A stretch of DNA of 5,035 nt, from the NCBI GenBank assembly GCA_023420795.1, contig JAEZVM010000344.1, forward strand, positions 1 through 5,035, read 5' to 3'. A model generated the notes under the pieces. That model was not told the DNA's origin. It searched no databases and saw only the letters and a program-made list of their open reading frames with translations. Positions 1 to 4,744 of the stretch are shown here, piece by piece. The position numbers and the translations under genes were made by a program. Position 1 is the first letter of the stretch. Each line of letters starts with the position of its first letter. This DNA comes from Pseudomonadota bacterium. Lineage in GTDB: Bacteria; Pseudomonadota; Gammaproteobacteria; Burkholderiales; Burkholderiaceae_D.

Positions 1-141
1 CTGATTTCGGGCCTGCGATGCTCGCCGTATCTCGCGTACGGCTGCGATCTCGACCCGCCTCCCTTGCATGCACTGTCAAACTGCTCCAGGTTGTTGTGAT
101 GTAGGTCTTCAATCCTTTCAATAGAAAAGAGAGCACACAAT
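1..141 (+). other. Leader region upstream of phaB
   Basis: No complete gene is visible here. The plus-strand frame beginning at base 1 is open only to a stop at 97-99, with no recognisable protein in it. A TGA at 2-4 could be the end of an upstream gene, but the window is too short to tell. A short perfect inverted repeat (arms 24-29 and 37-42, 7-base loop) is flanked by the direct repeat TGCGAT at 14-19 and 43-48. It lacks a following T-run, so it is not a convincing terminator. The best promoter-like pair is TTGTGA (94-99), 17 bases, TTCAAT (117-122). This is weak, and it would put transcription start almost on the ribosome binding site. phaB could equally be transcribed from further upstream, for example with phaC or phaA, which often precede it. 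Confidence 0.4.
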
Positions 142-882
142 ATGTCTAGAGTCGCATTAGTCACGGGCGGTATGGGCGGTCTGGGGGAGGCAATTTGCAT
201 CAAGATGGCCGCGCTCGGCTATCAGGTCGTCACCACCTACTCACCCGGCAATACCAAGGCGCAGGAATGGCTGGCATCGATGGAACAGCAGGGCTACAAG
301 TTCCATGCTTATCCGTGCGACGTGTCGGATTATGATTCGGCCCAAGCGTGCATCAGCCGGATCGCCGAAGAGATGGGACCGGTCGATGTGCTGGTAAACA
401 ATGCCGGCATCACGCGCGACATGACCTTCAAGAAGATGGACAAGGTCAACTGGGATGCGGTGATGAAGACCAATCTCGATTCGGTCTTTAACATGACCAA
501 GCCGGTATGCGACGGCATGGCGGATCGCGGCTGGGGGCGCATCATCAACATCTCGTCGGTCAATGGCCAGAAGGGCGCTTTCGGCCAGACTAACTATTCT
601 GCGGCGAAGGCCGGCATGCACGGTTTCACCAAGGCGCTGGCGCTGGAAGTGGCGAAGAAGGGCGTGACCGTCAACACCATCTCGCCCGGCTATATCGGCA
701 CCAAGATGGTGATGGCTATTCCGCGCGAAGTGCTCGACAGCAAGATCATTCCGCAAATCCCGATGGGCCGTCTAGGCAAGCCGGAAGAGGTGGCGGGTCT
801 GGTTGCCTACCTCGCGTCCGAGGAAGCGGCCTTCGTCACCGGCGCGAATATTGCGATCAACGGCGGCCAGCACATGTATTGA
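142..882 (+). CDS. phaB: Acetoacetyl-CoA reductase (NADPH-dependent, PHB synthesis)
   Basis: This cytoplasmic short-chain dehydrogenase/reductase reduces acetoacetyl-CoA to (R)-3-hydroxybutyryl-CoA, the monomer polymerised by PHB synthase. It is 246 residues, the same length as the Cupriavidus necator enzyme. Visible motifs are the Rossmann glycine motif TGGMGGLG (residues 8-15), NNAG (86-89), the active-site Asn110, catalytic Ser139 within NISS (136-139), and Tyr152/Lys156 in the YSAAK motif. The stretch NGQKGAFGQTNY (141-152), which lines the substrate pocket, and the C-terminal GGQHMY are characteristic of PhaB. They separate it from FabG, the close paralogue that reduces ACP-bound substrates. 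The ATG is preceded by the purine-rich AGAGAG (128-133) at 8 bases. It is followed by a strong terminator, so it ends its transcription unit. No phaC or phaA is visible; they may lie left of the window. Confidence 0.95.
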   Translation: MSRVALVTGGMGGLGEAICIKMAALGYQVVTTYSPGNTKAQEWLASMEQQGYKFHAYPCDVSDYDSAQACISRIAEEMGPVDVLVNNAGITRDMTFKKMDKVNWDAVMKTNLDSVFNMTKPVCDGMADRGWGRIINISSVNGQKGAFGQTNYSAAKAGMHGFTKALALEVAKKGVTVNTISPGYIGTKMVMAIPREVLDSKIIPQIPMGRLGKPEEVAGLVAYLASEEAAFVTGANIAINGGQHMY

Positions 883-929
883 TCCTTAAGGGGAGCAGTC
901 AGGCTCGCCGGGAAACGATGCAATTCAGG

Positions 930-966
930 AAGAACCCGAAATCACCCCATGATTTCGGGTTCTTTT
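930..966 (+). terminator. Rho-independent terminator of phaB
   Basis: A perfect 15-base-pair stem (930-944 with 950-964) closes a 5-base loop CCCCA (945-949) and runs into TTTT at 963-966. It starts 47 bases after the phaB stop codon. The left arm begins with A residues, so the structure may also work on the other strand, but no minus-strand gene ends here. It isolates phaB from the gene at 1146. Confidence 0.92.
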
Positions 967-1145
967 GCATTCCGACCGGATGTGCTGTTGTGGGCGTTCA
1001 ATGAAATGCTCGCAAAGCGGATAAATACATGAACTAACGACATCGAACGCCGCTCTATCTGAAACGATTTTGCGTCAAGGAGCAGTCGGGAATCGCCGCC
1101 GCGAATTTTCAGACGAGCTCCGACAGGATTTTTTGGAGAGGTTTT
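967..1145 (+). other. Spacer and leader of the 238-residue protein gene
   Basis: No coding signal was found in this stretch on either strand; the minus-strand open frame over it mainly mirrors the next gene. Because the phaB terminator lies just to the left, the gene at 1146 should have its own promoter here. I could not find a convincing -35/-10 pair: an AT-rich element around 1021-1030 is the only candidate -10 region. The last bases contain the clear ribosome binding site GGAGAG (1135-1140). Confidence 0.4.
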
Positions 1146-1862
1146 ATGCGGAGCGATTACATCCAGCGATTTGGTTCTGATGTTGATGAAGCGCATGAAA
1201 AAATGCGCGTGGAAATCATGCGGACGATCGAGTCCCATGGCAGCAAGCAGGTTTCCGACCTGCCCGACATGACCGAGGGCGAGCGGACGAAATGGCTCTT
1301 CTGGAACCTCCATGAGAATCTGGAAGAATTCCGCAAAATGGAACCGACACTGATCGGCCAGGTAATGCGTACCCAGCTCACCGTGACCGACGGCTTGTCG
1401 ATGGCCACGGAAAAAGTCGGGATGGAAAAGAAGATCGCGCTGACCTGCCGATGGCATCTGAGCGTTGCCTACATGAGCTATCAGAACGAGGAGGCCTACC
1501 CGATCGGCGAAGGTTCAGTCGATCTGTCGGTGTCCAACACCATACCGTCTGAGCCGCCGCTGCAGAAACAGCAGAAAGCCTATCTCGACTCCGACAATTC
1601 TTTGTATCCCAACCAGCTCTATCTGTACGGCTGGGTGACGGAGCCGATCTGGGATGAGATCAAGACCCATCTCTACAGTCCCTTGCCCAACTGTCATACC
1701 GATCTGATCCTGCGCGACAACTGCCTGTTCCCGGTAAAGGCGGGCTTCGGTTTCGTCGCCGGCCCGCCCGGATCGATCGGGATCACCAATCTGGAATTCC
1801 GCGTATCGTCGCACTCGGCGGAGCGCAGGATGAACCGCCGCACTGAAACGCTGCAACGATAA
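1146..1862 (+). CDS. Uncharacterised 238-residue soluble protein in PHB locus
   Basis: I do not recognise the family. The gene is supported by a strong ribosome binding site (GGAGAG at 1135-1140, 5 bases before ATG), G/C-rich third codon positions over most of its length, and a position between two clear plus-strand genes. The protein has no signal peptide and no membrane segment. Residues 1-100 are charged and look largely helical (for example EGERTKWLFWNLHENLEEF at 44-62). Residues 155-222 are richer in aromatic and beta-type patterns (LYLYGWV, 158-164) with a glycine/proline segment FGFVAGPPGSIG (201-212). Cysteines are at 101, 183 and 193. The tail (224-238) is basic and polar. The first 20 or so codons look slightly more AT-rich than the rest. 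The terminator upstream and the long gap downstream suggest a single-gene unit. A role in PHB metabolism is possible from position only. Confidence 0.8.
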   Translation: MRSDYIQRFGSDVDEAHEKMRVEIMRTIESHGSKQVSDLPDMTEGERTKWLFWNLHENLEEFRKMEPTLIGQVMRTQLTVTDGLSMATEKVGMEKKIALTCRWHLSVAYMSYQNEEAYPIGEGSVDLSVSNTIPSEPPLQKQQKAYLDSDNSLYPNQLYLYGWVTEPIWDEIKTHLYSPLPNCHTDLILRDNCLFPVKAGFGFVAGPPGSIGITNLEFRVSSHSAERRMNRRTETLQR

Positions 1863-2183
1863 TTGTGCAGATTCCTCGGGCAGATATCTTCCCGCAGCGA
1901 CGGACTGCCCGCTAGCCGCCTCTACTTCTCCCCAATGATCGTGAGCGGAACTTCCCGCACTGGTCATTCAAGCACACGGCCCAGTTTCTGGGCCTGCAGC
2001 CGCACCCTCCGTCCACGATAGCCAACGTTAGCCGGCAGTATTGCGCCGATTAGCGCGCCTGCGCCATGAATAAAAGACCACGCCCGAAGCAGGTGCCGCG
2101 CCGAATCATGAGCCTTCTGATATCGAAGATTGGCAGACGATACATAAACAAAGAAATTATTTCTGCGCCGCACAAAAATACGC
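1863..2183. other. Long intergenic gap with scattered hairpins, no supported gene
   Basis: No plus-strand gene fits here. A minus-strand frame runs through it (stop at 1964-1966), but it extends antisense into the phasin, has no good start in the gap, and shows little third-position bias. Structures seen are inverted repeat CGGGCAG/CTGCCCG (1877-1883 with 1905-1911, 21-base loop); a compact perfect hairpin GGCCCAG-TTT-CTGGGCC (1978-1994); and an AT-rich palindrome AGAAAT-T-ATTTCT (2152-2164). Neither GC-rich hairpin is followed by a T-run, so the end of the 1146-1862 transcript is unclear. The region could hold the 3' untranslated end of that gene, a small RNA or a decayed gene; none of these can be shown. 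Confidence 0.4.
1978..1994. repeat. Perfect GC-rich hairpin downstream of the unknown gene
   Basis: The arms GGCCCAG (1978-1984) and CTGGGCC (1988-1994) pair perfectly over 7 bases with a TTT loop. It lies 116 bases after the stop at 1862. No T-run follows on either strand, so it is not a standard intrinsic terminator; it may stabilise a 3' end or be incidental. Confidence 0.4.
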
Positions 2184-2212
2184 TTGTGCCGCGCAAAGCC
2201 GCTCTCTAAAAT
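2184..2212 (+). promoter_or_regulatory. Probable sigma70 promoter of the phasin gene
   Basis: A -10 element TAAAAT (2207-2212, five of six to consensus) stands 17 bases after TTGTGC (2184-2189, three of six, with the TTG intact). Transcription would start near 2219, giving a leader of about 80 bases. A weaker alternative is TTGCTT (2221-2226), 17 bases, TATTTT (2244-2249). The region becomes distinctly AT-rich here compared with its surroundings. Confidence 0.5.
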
Positions 2213-2214
2213 AA

Positions 2215-2256
2215 CCAATATTGCTTCGCAGCAATTTTGGCAATATTTTTGTTGCC
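2215..2256 (+). promoter_or_regulatory. Operator-like double palindrome at the phasin transcription start
   Basis: A 26-base interrupted palindrome spans 2215-2240: CCAA pairs with TTGG, one T-T mismatch follows, then ATTGCT pairs with AGCAAT around the loop TCGC (2226-2229). A second inverted repeat overlaps its end: GGCAA (2239-2243) with TTGCC (2252-2256), 8-base spacer. The heptamer CAATATT also occurs directly repeated at 2216 and 2241. The block sits at the predicted transcription start, where a bound repressor would block transcription. In PHB producers the repressor PhaR is known to bind phasin upstream regions, so this is a natural candidate site, but that assignment is inferred. As RNA it could instead form a hairpin early in the leader, with TTTTT (2246-2250) near its 3' side, and act as an attenuator. 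Confidence 0.5.
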
Positions 2257-2290
2257 TCGCGCATTCATCACTTGCACTACCCGATTTCTT

Positions 2291-2294
2291 GGAG
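2291..2294 (+). promoter_or_regulatory. phaP: Ribosome binding site that fixes the phasin start
   Basis: GGAG lies 5 bases before the ATG at 2300. An in-frame TTG at 2237 would add 21 residues, but it falls inside the operator-like palindrome, has no ribosome binding site, and would give an extension unlike phasin N-termini. Confidence 0.8.
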
Positions 2295-2299
2295 ATTCG

Positions 2300-2848
2300 A
2301 TGTTCCCGATTCACGACCACTTGTCCGCGGCAACCAAAGCAAGCATGGAAGCCAACCTCGCGATGTACACGGCGCTGACCAGCAGAATGCTGGAAAGCGC
2401 GGAAGAGCTGATCAAGCTGAACTTTTCCTCCACCCAGTCTTCTCTGCAAGATTCGATGGCGGCAGCAAAGGCACGGCTAGCGGCGCAGGATGCGCAGGAA
2501 TACTTCTCGCTGCTCCGTGCACATGCCAAGCCGAACATGAACAAGGCGATTGCCTATGGCGGCCATTTCGTCAGCATTGTCAGCGGCCTGCATTCCGACT
2601 TCGGCACCGCCGTCGAAGCGCAAATCGCTGCGGCCAGCAACAAGGTCAACGAACTGGTGGAAGAAGTCACCAGCAACGCGCCGGCCGGTTCTGAAACCAT
2701 GATGGCAGTCGTCAAATCGGTGCTCGGCAATTCCGGCAACGGCTACGAACAGTTCACCCGGACCGCGAAGCAGGCGATGGAAGCGCTGGAAGCCAATCTG
2801 AACAGCGCGATCAGCAGCCTGCCGCACGCTGCGCTGGCGAAGGCCTGA
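2300..2848 (+). CDS. phaP: Phasin, PHB granule-associated protein
   Basis: Phasins are small amphipathic helical proteins that coat PHB granules in the cytoplasm, controlling their number and size. This 182-residue protein has the usual length and overall character of the betaproteobacterial Phasin_2-type family. It is nearly all predicted helix, Ala/Ser/Asn/Gln-rich, without cysteine or tryptophan, and has no signal peptide. It also has the typical N-terminal pattern, in which a short leader (MFPIHDHLSA) precedes a helix with repeated Met/Leu positions (LTSRMLESAEELIKLNF, 26-42). A further helix follows (TQSSLQDSMAAAKARLAA, 45-62). The C-terminal segment (148-182) is another amphipathic helix ending in Ala-Leu-Ala-Lys-Ala. 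The start is the ATG with GGAG 5 bases upstream. It has its own promoter region with operator-like repeats, and its own terminator, so it is probably monocistronic. Location about 1.4 kb after phaB supports the assignment. Confidence 0.9.
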   Translation: MFPIHDHLSAATKASMEANLAMYTALTSRMLESAEELIKLNFSSTQSSLQDSMAAAKARLAAQDAQEYFSLLRAHAKPNMNKAIAYGGHFVSIVSGLHSDFGTAVEAQIAAASNKVNELVEEVTSNAPAGSETMMAVVKSVLGNSGNGYEQFTRTAKQAMEALEANLNSAISSLPHAALAKA

Positions 2849-2879
2849 ACGCTGCACGCTCCGGGCTGAAAGCTCATCA

Positions 2880-2903
2880 GGGCCGCAACTTGCGGCCCTT
2901 TTT
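2880..2903 (+). terminator. phaP: Rho-independent terminator of the phasin gene
   Basis: A perfect 8-base-pair GC-rich stem GGGCCGCA/TGCGGCCC (2880-2887 with 2891-2898) has a 3-base loop and is followed by TTTTT (2899-2903). It lies 31 bases after the phasin stop and between two converging genes. Read on the minus strand it has no T-run after the stem, so it would serve the nuclease gene poorly. Confidence 0.9.
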
Positions 2904-2916
2904 CATTCCGCAGCGA

Positions 2917-4326
2917 CTATGCGGGTTTTCGACGCAAGGGCTGCGCCAGTACCTTATTCAGGCTCAGTGCGCGCGATGCAATTCGATAAGTGTCCGGATC
3001 GAATGCGCAATGAGCGGGCGCCCGCTCCAGAAGACCGAGCGCGTCCGGCTCGCTCCATGCAGTGCCGAGATAGCACCAGTTATCGACCACATGCAGCGCC
3101 TGCCGGCCGTCGGCGCCGGTCTCCGCCAGCGCAACCGCGCCTTCATACGGCCATGGCTCTGTCTTCAATGCGGATAGCGCGTGTTCCAGCCGAGCCTGAT
3201 GCGCAAGAAATGACTCCCTGCTAACGCAGGCGCCACGGCAACGGTGTGCAAGGCGTGCGCTGCAAGGCAGTCCCGGCACGATCGGTTCCAGCCCCAGCAG
3301 CGCGAAGCACAGGCCGTGCTGCTCCGCCAGCGCGCGCAGCGCCATTTCCGCTTTCTGCACTGTGTTGAACAGGCCGTACAGCCGTTCGCTGCGGCCGAAA
3401 TCCTGCTCGGCTGCATGGACCAGCACCGGGCGCAGATCTCCGGCTTCGGACGGGCGCAGCTGCCATGCGCACAAATCCTGGTCGCGCTCGCGCCGCGACT
3501 GCTCCGGCAGGCGTTTGCGCAATTGCGCCTCCAGCAGTTGTGTACCGATCTCGCCCGGGGTTTCATGCCATTCCAGCCGCCGGATGTCGCGTGCCAGACG
3601 AACATCCTTCTCCGACGGGCGGTCCGAATGGAAATGCGACAGCACGCGCTGGCGCAGATGCGCGGCCTTGCCGACGAAGAGCAGCGCGTCATGTTCGCCG
3701 TAGAACGCATACACGCCGGGCGCATCCGGCAAATCCTCCAGCGCATCGACATCGAGATGCGCCGGCAGGTTGGGGCGCTGCAGCAGTTGCTGTGTCGCGC
3801 CCAGCAGCAGGTCCTGCGGCACCGTCGCCTGCAGCTTGTCCCAGAACTGCCAGATCAGCTCTGCGTCCGCCAATGCCCGGTGCCGACCTTCGACAGTCAA
3901 TCCGTGCCGTTCGATCAGCGCATCGAGACTGTGCCTTATCTCGTCCGGAAACAGTTTGCGCGACAGCTTCACCGTGCACAGCACCTCGCGCTGCAGGCGC
4001 ATGCCGTGTCGCTTAAATTCGTAGCGCAGGAAGCCGTAATCGAAACGCGCGTTGTGCGCGATGAACAGCCCATCTTCCAGCCGTTGCAGCAGTTCGTCCT
4101 TGACCGACGCGAAGCTCGGCGCGCCGCGCACCATGTCGTCGGTGATGCCGGTCAGGTTCTGGATGAACGGCGGGATCGGCACTCCCGGATTGACCAGCGT
4201 GGACCAGCGCTGCACGCCGGCGGCGGTGACTTCGACGATGCCGATCTCGGTAATCCGGTCGGTCGCCGGATTCGGCCCGGTGGTTTCGAGGTCGATGAAG
4301 ACCAGCTTGCGGTAATGGTTCAACAT
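2917..4326 (-). CDS. DnaQ-type 3'-5' exonuclease fused to Cho/UvrC-like GIY-YIG endonuclease
   Basis: This is a 469-residue two-nuclease protein, probably for DNA repair. Residues 8-165 are a DEDDh exonuclease of the DNA polymerase III epsilon type: Asp12 and Glu14 in IDLETTG, Asp96 in HNARFD, and His149 plus Asp154 in HRALAD, so all five catalytic positions are present. Residues 198-275 form a GIY-YIG endonuclease like the UvrC N-terminal half and E. coli Cho: GVY (204-206), FVGK (217-220, Phe in place of the usual Tyr), LRQRV (224-228), and a candidate metal-binding Glu266 in LLEAQLRKRL. Cysteines 340, 355, 363 and 367 follow the UvrC four-cysteine spacing. The tail (391-422, including VVDNWCYLGTA) resembles Cho, so the whole second half matches a near full-length Cho. 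Cho cuts 3' of lesions in nucleotide excision repair. It lacks the UvrC RNase H-like and helix-hairpin-helix parts. A weak AGG (plus-strand complement at 4333-4335) precedes the ATG. The S4 gene lies 63 bases upstream on the same strand. No SOS box was seen. Confidence 0.9.
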   Translation of the reverse strand: MLNHYRKLVFIDLETTGPNPATDRITEIGIVEVTAAGVQRWSTLVNPGVPIPPFIQNLTGITDDMVRGAPSFASVKDELLQRLEDGLFIAHNARFDYGFLRYEFKRHGMRLQREVLCTVKLSRKLFPDEIRHSLDALIERHGLTVEGRHRALADAELIWQFWDKLQATVPQDLLLGATQQLLQRPNLPAHLDVDALEDLPDAPGVYAFYGEHDALLFVGKAAHLRQRVLSHFHSDRPSEKDVRLARDIRRLEWHETPGEIGTQLLEAQLRKRLPEQSRRERDQDLCAWQLRPSEAGDLRPVLVHAAEQDFGRSERLYGLFNTVQKAEMALRALAEQHGLCFALLGLEPIVPGLPCSARLAHRCRGACVSRESFLAHQARLEHALSALKTEPWPYEGAVALAETGADGRQALHVVDNWCYLGTAWSEPDALGLLERAPAHCAFDPDTYRIASRALSLNKVLAQPLRRKPA

Positions 4327-4389
4327 GGCGCGCCTGCAGTGCAGCAGTCTGGAATGGACCGTTGCACGGGCCGGATGTTCGCGATCGAT

Positions 4390-4608
4390 TCAGGCAGCGA
4401 GTACGCGAATGCGCAGGTCGCCGAGCGCGACGACCTGTCCCGCGCGGATCTTGCAGGTCTTGCGCAGCTCCTGCTGGCCATCGACCTTGACGTCGCCGCT
4501 GGCAACGATGGCTTTGCCGGCGCCGCCGCTGTCACAGACGCCGGCCAGTTTCAGTAACTGGTTCAGTTCGATGTATTCGCCGTCCAGAGGAAAATCGATT
4601 GAGGGCAT
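4390..4608 (-). CDS. ybcJ: Small S4-domain RNA-binding protein, YbcJ-like
   Basis: This 72-residue protein consists almost wholly of an S4 RNA-binding domain. The helix ELNQLLKLAGVCDSGGAGK (14-32) leads to the turn ASGDVKVDGQ (36-45), the typical S4 core with a basic strand. Then come ELRKTCKIRAGQVV (47-60) and a closing strand (LRIRVLA). Length and sequence pattern closely follow E. coli YbcJ (about 70 residues), which is a presumed ribosome-associated RNA binder of undefined job. The start ATG has only a weak GGA-type ribosome binding site, in ACGGATAATTC just upstream. It is the first gene of a likely two-gene unit with the exonuclease-Cho fusion, 63 bases ahead of it. The pairing may be only positional. 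The symbol is transferred from the resemblance. Confidence 0.88.
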   Translation of the reverse strand: MPSIDFPLDGEYIELNQLLKLAGVCDSGGAGKAIVASGDVKVDGQQELRKTCKIRAGQVVALGDLRIRVLAA

Positions 4609-4744
4609 GAATTATCCGTAAGAGTGAGGGTTGGAAGGAAATGTGCTGGCAATCGCGCAATTTAGCCACATAAAATGCATTTGTGTAGAATCATTGAGTT
4701 TCCCGTCTGCATGGGTCCGACGGATTTTCCTGAAAGTTTTCAAC
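4609..4744. promoter_or_regulatory. Divergent promoter region between the S4 gene and the KAS III gene
   Basis: This 136-base spacer must carry promoters for both directions. For the plus strand the best candidate is TAGAAT (4686-4691) with a weak TTAGCC (4662-4667) 18 bases upstream, placing the start near 4698 with a leader of roughly 47 bases. No convincing minus-strand pair was found. An AT-rich imperfect inverted repeat overlaps the spacer of that promoter: AATGCATT (4674-4681) is a perfect 8-base palindrome, with CACA (4667-4670) and TGTG (4682-4685) on either side, offset by three bases. It could be a regulator site but is weak. Confidence 0.4.

Noticed and set aside
241..756. 171-residue minus-strand frame inside phaB
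   Set aside because: It is fully antisense to a clear PhaB enzyme with all catalytic motifs; its product is a mirror of that gene's codon bias.
1515..1967. 150-residue minus-strand frame touching the previous one by an ATGA overlap
   Set aside because: Most of it is antisense to the 238-residue protein gene, which has the better ribosome binding site and codon pattern. The ATGA contact looks like chance.
2237..2299. Upstream TTG start adding 21 residues to the phasin
   Set aside because: It has no ribosome binding site and lies within the palindromic control region. The ATG at 2300 has GGAG at ideal distance and gives a normal phasin N-terminus.
1964..2449. 161-residue minus-strand frame covering the gap and the start of the phasin
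   Set aside because: It overlaps the phasin and its control region in antisense. The part lying in the gap shows little third-position G/C bias and no good start. Its C-terminal segment looks somewhat protein-like, so a decayed gene cannot be excluded.
3244..4557. 437-residue plus-strand open frame across the nuclease and S4 genes
   Set aside because: It is the antisense shadow of two well-supported minus-strand genes in GC-rich DNA. Its product is low-complexity, rich in Arg, Gln and Ala, with no recognisable domain and no ribosome binding site.
4703..4723. CCGTC/GACGG inverted repeat before the KAS III gene, as an attenuator
   Set aside because: Only 5 base pairs with an 11-base loop and a short ATTTT after it; too weak to call.
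4327..4744. LexA (SOS) box near the Cho-like gene
   Set aside because: E. coli cho is SOS-controlled, so I looked for CTGT-N8-ACAG upstream of both minus-strand genes and found none.
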